From contig OX328107.1 of assembly GCA_946811185.2 (NCBI GenBank), forward strand, positions 15,217,565 to 15,281,564: a DNA stretch of 64,000 nucleotides. Direction: 5' to 3'. The notes beneath the pieces are model-generated. The model worked only from the letters and a program-made list of their open reading frames with translations, was not told where the DNA came from and searched no databases. The stretch comes from Hippopus hippopus (lineage: Eukaryota > Mollusca > Bivalvia > Cardiida > Cardiidae). The translations under genes were made by a program, and so were the position numbers. Shown in pieces: positions 11,301-23,300 of this stretch; position 1 is the first letter of the stretch, and the number at the start of each line of letters is the position of its first letter.

Positions 11301-14300
11301 ATAATCCAAGGAGTCTCTGAGGTGTTAATTCTTCAAATTTCTTAAAACTCAGCATCAGCACATGTGATTCTGTTTTAAATTTTCTTGACCTCTTATTACC
11401 CTTTTCTGTTAAATCATATAGACTTTTCATGTCTAAGTTAGAGTTGGTACTTTCATCGTCGCTATCATTTTCTTCTTTCAACGGTTTAGTTTTTTTCTTT
11501 TTTGTTGGTGGAAACACCTCATCGTCACTTTCTTCTTTCAACGGTTTAGTTTTTTTCTTTTTTATTGGTGGAAACACCTCATCGTCACTTTCTTCTTTCA
11601 AAGGTCTAGTTTTTTTCTTTTTTGTTGGTGGAAACACCTCATCGTCACTTTCGCTGTCTGAATAGGTTATTATTCTTTTTCTTTTACCCATCGTTTTAGC
11701 TCTGAGTGAAAAGACAATAATGCAGAAGTTAGAAAAACTAGCAATTTATATACCCTCTCCGTTGTAACAGTGTATAAATAAGCCGTTAGTTGTGAAAATC
11801 TATTCATTCTCCTACTCGATCTCAGTCAGTACAGCTGATAAAAAATATGAGTGAGTTAAAGCTGCAAAATACATCACCACTTAGAAAGAGGGTGTATCTG
11901 TATGTTAATCCATACACCCACGATTATGAGATCAGCAATATACCATCAAAGTATAATGTTAAACATATCGGAAACTATGTGGGATCATTTTTTTCCCAGC
12001 AACATTTAGAAGAAAAAGATGTTTACCGTACTACCAGCTACAGAGTTTTGGATCAAGCGATGATTGACAAACGATATGGTGCGAATGGTGTGAGAACAAA
12101 TATTTGTTTCACATGCAACGAAGCAGGACATTGGGCCAAAGAATGTCCAGAAAAAGAAAATCAGCTAGGAACAATTGTTTTTGTCTACGTGAATCCACAC
12201 AGTCACGACATTGAGATTTCACCATCATTTTACAACGTTGGTGGTTTCAAAGATATGAAATTCGTCGGGACACTAAATTCATTCTGCAGTGAAAATACAT
12301 GGAAAAAAAGTTCACCACAAGCTACATCCTCATCGGTTGAAACTCAGACCGTAGACATGCAGAGCGACACAGCGGCTAACAGCGATTCAGAAATCTGCAA
12401 AATAGCAGATGATTTAGAGACATTACGAAAAAATCTAAGAAATCAACAAACTTTGGATCTAAAAAACAACGAATTTTCTGCAGAACCGGGTTGTTCGTAC
12501 GGAAAGGAAAAACAGCAAAACATCGAAAAGAAGAAAAAACGAGTAACAAAGAACTATTTCTTTTACAAATCAACAAAACATGAGGACAAAATCTGTCCAG
12601 ATGTGGAATTAAAAAACAACGATAGGAAAAGAAAACGTAAAACCAAATGTGAATCTGACATCTCAAAGAAAAAACATACTGAGTGAAAAAAAAGATTTCA
12701 ATACAATATTGATTATAAACAAAAAAAGACTGGCTTGATTTTTTTCATTCATTTTTTGTCTTTTACAGTTCATTTATTTTTTGTCTTTACAGTTCATGAT
12801 TTGATTTTTTCATTGTACATAAGTTCTTTTTGAAATAAAAAATATAAAAATAATTACTTCTTACTTTTGACTTTTTCTAGTTATGACTGTAAGTCTTTTT
12901 ACTTTTTGACAATTTGAGAAGAAAGATCTTTCGTGCTAAATGGTTAGCCCTGAAAAGGGCTTTTTTGAAGGATCTCACATTGACATCCAGCTCTACGATT
13001 CTTCCGTCCAATCCACTGGGATGATTTCACATCCACAATGTTCGCAGCAAATCGTCGAACCTTCATCATCATCATAAAAGCCTTCATCTGTATCTGGACA
13101 GTTATGCTTCTGACCAAGATACTCGAGTATGGAAAAACATTTTCCACACTCTATCAGACATCTGTTTGCACAGTGAGGGCATACAAGAATTCGATCCATT
13201 CTGGAACAAATATGATTTCATGTAAATTATCGCTGGCCTTTATAGCTTTACAGGAGGATTGAACTAGATGACTCATGACGTCATTTTCTCCTATGTTTTT
13301 TCCCGCGTCGGCGTTTCATTAACATTGTGCAATCAAATCGATGGTTATATCGGTGTTTTTTTACCACTCCTAATTCGGTGTCACACAGTACAATACCGGT
13401 GTTTTCCGCCCGGTCCGCCCTCTTTAAAAATTTCAATCCTCTGTAAACGTATAAAGCTCGGTGTTATTTTCACACATTCACCATTTCTTTGATTCTCAGC
13501 TAACGATCACTTCGAAAGCAGTATCAATATTCAGAGTCAGTTACAATATGAAGCACAACTTAGATGAAATCAGCTTGGGCGATTTTCCATCAGTGGAAAA
13601 CAATGGAGACGTTCTTTCATCAGTTATGAATTCGACAATTATCAATCCACCACCGGAGTTAAATTCGACAACCATCATTCCAGCGACAGTGTTTGATAAC
13701 ATTTATGAAGAGGTAAAGCAGCTAAATTTGAAACAAGATAGCATGATGATCCGAATCATAGATCAGCTGGAGACTTTAAACAGACATTTGGAGGAAATTA
13801 AAACTTTAACCGCAAGTACTGATCAGCTCAGTAGAAATATCGAGGTACTACATCAACAGGATCAGCGCATTTCAACAACTCCTGTGAAGATTCCTGTGGA
13901 GTTCGAGTTTGATAAATCCAATCTTCACAACTTAGTGGACTCTATCGTAAGTGTTGTGAAGAAAAATCAACCAAAGAAAAATCAACCAAAGGAAAAACAA
14001 CCAAGAAAAACAACAAAGCGGAAATCTGAGGAAGATGGTAACCCTCTCCACAAGAAGCAGCGAGTTGATCAAAAACCAACTATACCAATATTGACAGGGC
14101 AGGGCAAATACGGGAAAAACATTGACAATCACGTTGATTTCAAGATCCCGAAAAAACCAAAGACAGAACGAAAACAACCAAGAAAAAACAACAAAACGGT
14201 AGGAATATAAAAACAAATGTGAAACTCGTGGTGCTTGCGAATTTACATTGCATAAAATTTGTTATATACTGTTTTTTTGCGATTAATTCATTGTAAATAA

Positions 14301-17300
14301 TTCGTTGCGAAAAAAATAATTCATTGTGATTAATTCATTGCGATTAATTCGTTGAGAATAATTCATTGTGAAAAAATATTTCAGTGCGATTTTTTCATTG
14401 TTAAGAAAATGTTTTTTTCATTGTCAAGAAATTTTTTATGATGCATTGCAAAAAAAATGTTTGCTTGTGATTTTTTTCATTGTTAAGAAATTTTTTTTTA
14501 TTGTCAAGAAATTTTTTTATGATGCATTGCAAAAAAATGTTTGCTTGTGATTTTTTTCATTGTCAAGAAAATTTTTTTCATTGTCAAGAAATTTTTTATG
14601 ATGCATTGCAAAAAAATGTTTCAATGTTTAGTTCTGTTCAGTAAATAAAAGTTCAATAAATAAAAGTTCAAAAACAATAGAGTTCTTCATTCTGTTTTTC
14701 CCCGAAAGACTTGTTCTGGTTACATTTTTCCCATACAACGTCTCATAACTTTTTTTGCTATATTAGCATGAAACGTAGCATGGAAAAAATGTATGTGCTT
14801 TCTGCCAGGTCCGAGCTCTTTAAAAAATTTCAATCCTCCTTAAACGCATAAAACCCTTGCGTTATTTTCATACATTCACCATTTCTTTGATTCTCAGCTA
14901 ACGATCACTTCGAAAGCAGTGTCAACATTCGGAAGCAATATCAATATGGAAGAACTAAATCATCAACTACGTGAGGCTCTCCAAGAGTATCTAAATGCAG
15001 GGCAACAGTTATTGCAACTAACCACTCATCTCGTAGGAGAGGAGGAACAAAACCAACTGCGACGTATAACACAGCCATACAAAGATCTCGGCGAAAGATT
15101 AGTTCAGCTATTATTAAAGACAACACCGGATATCATCTTGGTTGATATCGAGTTCGGGAGGAAGATTACAGCATGCCCCATTTGCCAAGCGAATTTCGGG
15201 TGCTGCCATTAAAAGTGGAAAAAAACACAGCCTCCAAAAAAAACAGCCCTTTTCAGGGCTACCCATCTACCACGAAAGTTCTATCTTTCCTCAAATTGTC
15301 AAAAAAACTCAAAATTGTCAAAAAAACTCAAAAGATTCACAATCAAAAAAAGTCATAGGTTAGTTAAACTCTAGTTTTTCTAACCCGAACAAGAAAATGT
15401 AACAAACCCATGGATTGGGCAACAATAAAATCCCCCGAACAAGAAAATGTAACAAACCCACGGATTGGTCAACAATAAAATCCCCCGAACAAGAAAATGT
15501 AACAAACCCACGGATTGGTCAATAGTAAAACATTTAGTAATAGAAAAAACAACGGTAAATCTGATTGGATAACGTTAATTTGGAGCCAAAACAGCATGAA
15601 ACGCCGACGCGGGAAAAACATAGGAGAAAATGACGTCATGGGTCATCTAGTTCAATCCGTCTGAAAACCTATAAAACCCAGTGTCATTTCCCGCACATCG
15701 TTCATTCTCTTCGACTTGTAGACAATATGGAGTGTGCTTTAAGAGATATGAGCTTTAGCGAGCTTGCCCAACTGTCGGAGAAGAAGAAGGTCGTTGTACC
15801 AAAACCAGAAAGTTGGGATGATGACAACGAGGCACCGTTCTCGCTGAACTTCAACCTAGACGCTCAGGAGCTGAAAAGGATAAGGAAGCGGGCTGCGAGT
15901 AGCTGTCCGGCGTGCAGGAAGGTTGGAGGTTGTGCTTAAAAACACAACCTCCAAAACCTGGTCCCTTTTAGGGACACCCCAACAGCCCTTTTCAGGGCTA
16001 ACCATCTACCACGGAAGATCTACCTTTCTTCAAATTGTCAGACGTAAGTTCTATCTTTTCTTCAAATTGTCATTTCTTCAAATTGTCAGACGAAAGTTCT
16101 ATCTTCAAGCTGTTAGACGAAAGTTCTATCTTCAAATTGTCATTTCTTCAAATTGTCACAGCTCTTTTCAGAGCTAACCCAACAGTCCTTTTCAGGACTA
16201 AACATCTACCACGAAAGTTCTATCTTCAAGATGTCAGACGAAAGTTCTATCTTCAAGCTGTCAGACGAAAGTTCTATCTTCAAGTTGTCATTTTTTCAAA
16301 TTGTCACAGCTCTTTTCAGAGCTAACCCAACAGTCCTTTTCAGGACTAACCATTACCATGAAAGTTCTATCTTTCTTTTAGAAGAGACGCGTTCCAAAAG
16401 AGTTATACTCCAGAGAGTTATACTGTAAAGAGTAAGAATCATTCATAGATGCAGAAAAAAGACTAAATCCAACTCAGTGCTCAGTCTTTTAGAAAGAAAA
16501 AATCATTCATAGAGATGTAAAAAGCTAAGTCCAACTCAGTGATATAAGATAAATTTCCTTTTAGAAAGAGAGAAAATCATTCATAGGGGAAAAAAAACTA
16601 AGACCAACTCAATGGTCAGACATTTAGAAAGAAAAAATCATTCATAGATGTAAAAAAAGACTAAGTCCAACTCAATGGTCAGACATTTAGAAATCATACA
16701 TAGGGTAAAAAAAAAGTCTAAGTTCAACTCAGTGCTCAGGCAATTAGAAATCATTCATAGGGGAAAAAAGCTAAGACCAACTCAGTGCTCAGTCTTTTAG
16801 AAAGAAAAAATCATTCATAGAGATGTAAAAAACTAAGTCCAACTCAGTGATATAAGATAAATTTCCTTTTAGAAAGAGAGAAAATCATTCATAGGGGAAA
16901 AAAAACTAAGACCAACTCAATGGTCAGACATTTAGAAAGAAAAAATCATTCATAGATGTAAAAAAAGACTAAGTCCAACTCAATGGTCAGACATTTAGAA
17001 ATCATACATAGGGTAAAAAAAAAGTCTAAGTTCAACTCAGTGCTCAGGCAATTAGAAATCATTCATAGGGGAAAAAAGCTAAGACCAACTCAGTGCTCAG
17101 TCTTTTAGAAAGAAAAAATCATTCATAGAGATGTAAAAAACTAAGTCCAACTCAGTGATATAAGATAAATTTCCTTTTAGAAAGAGAGAAAATCATTCAT
17201 AGGGGAAAAAAAACTAAGACCAACTCAATGGTCAGACATTTAGAAAGAAAAAATCATTCATAGATGTAAAAAAAGACTAAGTCCAACTCAATGGTCAGAC

Positions 17301-20300
17301 ATTTAGAAATCATACATAGGGTAAAAAAAAAGTCTAAGTTCAACTCAGTGCTCAGGCAATTAGAAATCATTCATAGGGGAAAAAAGCTAAGACCAACTCA
17401 GTGATATAGGGACAAATTCCATTTAGAGAGAAAAAAATCATCCATAGGGTGAAAAAACTAAGTCCAACTCAGTGATATAAGATAAATTTCCTTTTAGAAA
17501 AGAGAAATCATTCATAGAGATGTAGAAAAAGTCTAAGTCCAACTCAATGGTCAGGCAATTAGAAAGAGAAAAAATCATCCATAGGGTGAAAAAAACTAAG
17601 TCCAACTCACTGATCTGGCCATTTTTTACCCAGTCTGTTAGTCATAAGGCCTGCACTTTGAATGCTAAATCCCTCTCAGGGTAGAGAGAATAGGCAAAAC
17701 TCCCCCCCTTTTCCCTTTTTTGCAAAAAATTCCGCTCAGGGACGGGAGCCTGGGGCATTTTTGTCCCCAGAGTATCCTCCACACGGCCGCCATTTTGAAT
17801 GCTAATTCCCTCTCAGGGAAGAGAGCCTAGGGACAAAATAAAAAAAAATCTTTCGGGGACAGCAAATAGGGCCCCATTTTTGTCAGGGATGGTGATGTAG
17901 GGCACTCAGGGACGGTAGAATAGGGTACTACCCGGGCCCTGGGTAGTACCCTATTCTACCGTCCTTTACTACTCGGGGGCACACAAAGTTCAAGTCGCTT
18001 ATCCCTCTTTTGCGACAATGTTATCAAATTTCCTTTTGCGTGCATAAGGAAGTGATATGCTAGTGGGATCAAAACATAAACTTTCTTTGAGGTTTTTTTC
18101 TTTCAAATATCTACCCGTACTATATACACATGTATGAACCATGCTATATAAGAAGGAAGGCTTGATGCGTCTGCAAAGAGTATCGACCCATGTCAGCCTG
18201 CGCAATTCGCACAGGCTGACATGGCTCGAAACTTTTTGTTTTTGGTATATTTTCTGCATGTCCAAGGACCATTCTACCTCATAATTCAGTCGGTTGTTTG
18301 ACAAAATGTATTTTGGGATCCATAATTATGTGTCGAATTACTTGGTATCACGCATCACGGCGATGCATTGAATCTCTCCCTTTGCCAGAGCATGCCTCAT
18401 ACGTAGTTTAACAGATTTTATAAAAGTTTGTGCAATAATGGCTTTAGAAATGGACATTATACCTTTCGTTGTGGTACGGTATTTCTAAGCCGGCCAGTTT
18501 AACCTCGTTACAGCGCGCAAGATAAGCAATACCCAACAGACAGCCAATCAGCGTTGCGATAACATTCAGTCTGAGCATGCCGACTATTTCTAACCGGAAT
18601 ATCCGGATGATTAGTCCGCCGAGAAACATTCCAATCGAACCGACCAATATCAAACCACCTGAAACAATAAAGTAAAATCTAAAAATTTTACAGTGACTTT
18701 GAAATAAGTTCAAGTGATTAGTATCATAGCTCATTACACCACATTATTACTATTTTAGGTAGATCAGGGCAACAACTTACTTATTCCTTTTTGTCTATGT
18801 TAGCCAGTATAAATCAAGTGTGGTTTCTCGACCGAGGAAACTAAAATGTAAGCAGCTTCGATTGCAGAACAATGGTTTCCTGATTACAAGTTCGATCCTT
18901 GAATAACTGAGCCACGAAGAATCATTTCTTCTTACTGATAGGCGTACCAGAAACTTGCATACGAATATGCAAGTAAAATGATAAGTCTCTATCAAACGAT
19001 CCAGTCTTCACGCAAATATAAATAAGGAACTTTCTTCATAATAGAATGCAGTAACACTTCTCATTTCTCAAAAGTTATGGAAAATGATGCAAAAATTTCA
19101 TGTTTATGTCGTTCTGAGCAAATTCATCGCACCAAGTAATATTTGCGAGTTACTTTTTACTATTTGAACAATCATCATTTTAATGTGGTTTCGTGAGTTA
19201 GCCCAGAGGTGCTAAATAAATGAAACGGACACTGTCGGTCAGTACTAACAATGTCGATATCGCAGTTTCAAGGCTTTTTGTTTTGGGAGGTTAGGGTATC
19301 ATAAAGTCTGGCAAAGAAGCGGACAAATTAGATTCAAGATCAGACTGCACGTTCCCTCCAGTCCGATCTTGATCTACGTTGTCTGCATTCGCAACTAAAT
19401 CTGGATTCAGTGCCTAAGGGGTTCATACAACAGCCCTAGCACATAAGCTATAGAGAGTGCAACACAAGAAGCTTACCGAGCAATAATCCTGCATCATCAA
19501 AGCCCATGTGGAACATTTCTGCCAGGTACTTGAAGGCGAAAGCACTAACACCGAATATAATTAGCGATTCTGCACATCCTCCCAGAGATATGAAGATGAA
19601 CGTGGGGTTCTTAACCTTTAAAAACAACAGGAAAGCAGTAATGACGACAACAAATGAAGTATGCCGAAGAGTAGGTCGGTCAAGACGATACTGGTTGAAG
19701 AAGACAAGACGGATTTTGCCGATTTAATATTCACCGTACACGTAAGATTTTATAAAACATTTATAACAAGAAACATCTTTTTAAAAAAAAGTTGGCGTAA
19801 GAGGTATTGGAGTATGATTTTTTTTTTTTTCGTGATTCTGTTTGAAGAAAAATAATAAAAATGACCACGTCAGCAATTAAACAAAAATAGACTTGCAGGG
19901 ATCCACAAAATAAAATGTCCTCATTTGTACCAATCGCAAATAATTACTTATTCATTCAATAATAACATACCCAAAGGTAAGTCAAAAATCAGCGCATTTA
20001 GCTATAGCGAAAATAAAAAATACAATGGGGGCTGGAGTTAATATTTAGCGTAATCAAAAATCACACAGTTATCGCCTCTAAAACAGAACAGACAACATAT
20101 TTATGTTTAACTAATTATTATCGGGGGTTATCAACTTTCTTTTAGCGGATCTAACTAACTACAAAAAAAATGAGGGATTTCAACTAACCAGTTTAAGACA
20201 AGCAAAGAGGAATGCTTTTAAAACGTCAAGCACCATCTGACAACAGCCAGTCTTTTCCTCATTTTGAAGTTTGGCATCCGTTTCTGCAGCTTTATCGTTC

Positions 20301-23300
20301 TCTGTGTAAAGAAATAAACTATTCTTTTAGCGGTGAAATAGGCTTTTCCAGGCCCTCGCCTTTCTGTGGAAGGCTTAACCCGTTACCACACAGTGCCCAC
20401 TTGTAAGGACCCTGAGAAAAAGCCTTTAAAAAAAAAAAGAAAAAAGAAGAAAATGCTAACAACCAGCATTTTCTCCTTTGCCGACATTTTTTTTTTTTTT
20501 TACTCTTCTCAAAACAAATTTCAGTTTTTGTGTCACATTATTTTGTCGTTTTCAAATGCTTTAAATTTGAAATAGCCTAAAATTTTGTCTTGTGGTAAAA
20601 AGGTAATACATGTACATACAAAATATTAATATGTTGTGGTAACTTAGGTCTCGCTAGAGGTCAAATCAAGTACAGCGGTATGAGTAGGCGCACAATCATA
20701 CTGTGATCTATTGTAAGCTCATATAAAAGTTTTACTTAAGATGGCGGACGAAGACGCAAAACTGCTTTGATAAGTACAAGCCAAAACCTCTTTGATACAG
20801 GCATCAGCATCATTTTAAAAAGTAAAAGCCGTTTTTTTTTTTAAATAGGGTTATGATTACCAAAAAAAAAAAAATAAGGAACCGTTCAACCATCCTATTG
20901 GTCATGCTCGGTAATGCAAGCATCACTAAAATGCTCATTGTGCAAACGCCAAACTCTACGAGGACCCTCGGGTTTTAATAATTTAATCCTAGACTCATTC
21001 GATAACAGACACTGTTCCAATGAAGCCTTTTGAAACGGTGGTGTCTACTGGGTCATGGTAATCTTGGAAAGGTTCGTGAATACCAGAGTTTACCACCGAC
21101 AACAGTTCCGGAACTTTGCAAATCCCATCTGGAAGAATTTGACAACATTCCACAACATGGAATAATTTCACAATTCGTGTCATTCAGACGATGCTGGAAA
21201 GTTTTGATAGATGCGATGGGTGGTCATACTCGATATTAACCTTGTGACTTTTTGATTCGCTGTAAGGAACTTTTTCGTACCATTTTAACAAAACGTTGTG
21301 CATCGTTTAATTTAATTTCAAAGAATTATATTAAAGGCAAATTAGGTCTACCAACTACTAGTGATGCGTTTCGAATGTACTGAGTTAAATATGAACACTG
21401 TGTACTGGTCTAGCTTTGTCCTTCGGGCAAAGGCTATCAGAGCTTAAGCCTGGTACTAGTGAAACTATCGGGAGACATGAATAAATGAAGAGAGACCAGA
21501 ATGCATACATGCCCATAGATCCATTTTCGTTACATACGTGTAATTGTTATGTGTCATGCACTCCAGGTTAAGGAGGGGGGGGAGCAGGCAAAGCCTAGTT
21601 AAAAGTTTAATCAAGCTACATTACCTGGCATATACTTAGGGTATCCAAATATCGGGATGGCGACCAGTACAAAAGCGACGGTAGTAAACACAAATCCTAA
21701 CCACCATGCACCAACCCATCGTGTGTCACGGGAACCGAAACCCAGGCTGTAGAAAAGAAACAATCAATGTAACAGAATATTTGCTTGTTTCAATGGTATT
21801 AAAGCCTTTATAAAATGTTGTAAGGGAAAAAAATATTGGTAACAAGTTTAACTCGAAATCAAGTGTTCAGATCTTGAAGAGGGGAGTTTAAAGGATTTTG
21901 AAAGAAATTTCGGATTCTTCAGACTGTCATCTGCATTCGTTGCTGTGTATAGATGTTTAGTCGTATATGATATCGGTTTGGTATAAATTGGTATTGTGCA
22001 TTCTTGGACCCATTGATCGCAAAAGAGATTTTATAATTAATTATACCTAAGTCTGCTAAGCAACACTTAACGCGCCCATGCAGACAGTGTAGAATCCTGA
22101 TTAGACTGCAAGTTCTGTGCAGTCAGATCTTGGATCTGTGCTGTCCGATACGGTAAGATTTTTTCAGTAAAAAGAGCTTTGAAATAGCAATACCACTGTT
22201 TGGGTTACGTGTCGGCTAGCAAGTTTTCCTGGACTTAGCAGAATAACATATAATGATTTAAGCTTACCTGTCTTGATCAACTCTATCAAAGTCGACATAC
22301 CACTTCTCCATAAACTGGCCTCCCGCAAAGAACCCCGAGGCTACACCAATCGCAGTGAAGGCGTAACAAATGCCTGCACACAGAAATATACTCCTCACAA
22401 AAAGTTAAGCAACAATGAATCACCGCTGCACCAAAATTTTATTATTACAAATATAGACCATTTCATTGTATAAATGTAGCGAGTATTGAGTTAAAAACCA
22501 ATCCAAGCAATTCTGTACTTCTATCAGATCATGTTTCTCACTTTCAAGCTTTTGCAGTAAGGCACTGTCTAAATCCACATGCAAAAAAGTGGTATACTAC
22601 CCAGATGTTTTAAAATCTCTAAAATTCGGTCAGTAGACTCGTATAACTAGATAGGTCTGCCTGCCTGCCTGCCTGCCTGTCCGTCAGTCCGTCTGTCGGT
22701 CAGTCGGTCGGTCGGCCGGCCTGCCATCCTGCCTGCCTGCCTCTCTCTCTCTACAATATGCTCCGACTGCTAGGTCTACCCAGGCTAACAAAAGATGTAC
22801 GAACATCACCAACAGCTATATCGTGTAAGGAAAGTGATGCAGGCACAAATAAAACAGTTTTAATTCTTTTCCCTATACAAGGACCTTTCTGCAAACTTAT
22901 ATTGAAGAGCTTTAAAAGTGCAAAGATAATGCTAAGAAAAAACAATAGTGTGTCCAAGATACCAAAATCAGTGTGCATGGACATAGAGGCTAAATGGTCT
23001 AATCTCTTCTCGAAAGAACATCATAGTTTCTAAAACGAAAAGAAATATAGCATAAATCAGTTGTATTTTTTTTTTTTTTTTTCGAAATATTAATTGACAA
23101 TCTGCCGATAATGTCTTTTTTTAACAGTATTTTGAATATATTGTACAGCGAATACTGCAACTATCCGTGCATTCCTGGTGTTTCGTTTTACCAGCACGAC
23201 GCAACCAACACCACCTCATCCAGGCTACTTGCGATTTTCCCGCGTATACAAAGTCAAAACAATGTTCATTGGTGAGGGAAGAGGGTATATGTATTTGAGT

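Larger units (their letters stand above)
3492..17973. mobile_element. Element 1: 14.5-kb Polinton-like element with long gene-bearing TIRs and PolB but no capsid or integrase
   Basis: Complete element: perfect 6-bp target duplication, tips AGTAGTAAAGG/CCTTTACTACT, and inverted arms of about 3.45 kb (left) and 3.76 kb (right). The core (about 6945-14211) encodes a 218-aa unknown, a 1349-aa PolB, a 279-aa CCHC protein, a 68-aa zinc protein and a 220-aa coiled-coil/basic protein. No integrase, packaging ATPase, protease or jelly-roll capsid reading frame is present, so integration and any packaging would need a helper. The arms are near-identical and PolB is intact, which suggests a recent insertion. 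It lies in an SLCO intron with PolB in the host gene's orientation. Element 3 has a related arm and supplies the gene classes missing here. Confidence 0.88.
14212..17973. repeat. Right terminal inverted repeat of element 1
   Basis: Mirror copy of the left arm with the same genes on the plus strand, so arm genes on both sides are transcribed outward. It is about 310 bp longer, because the tandem array here (about 16440-17630) has an extra higher-order unit. Its inner edge keeps a relic of the 218-aa gene's 3' end. Confidence 0.88.

Noticed and set aside
7612..11665. Plus-strand frames across PolB (for example 7612-8004, 8915-9261, 11429-11665)
   Set aside because: Antisense shadows of the 1349-aa polymerase; the last one is the reverse of the Lys-rich repeats.
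16158..16175. Possible U7 snRNA-like sequence (ACAGCTCTTTT)
   Set aside because: It resembles the U7 5' end, but the same position varies to AGCCC and AGTCC with compensating changes, which fits a target stem-loop and not a U7 gene.
18444..18734. Single-exon 96-aa frame starting MSYDTNHLN
   Set aside because: Only the middle is coding; it is the SLCO TM8-9 exon (18463-18658) with intron read on both sides.
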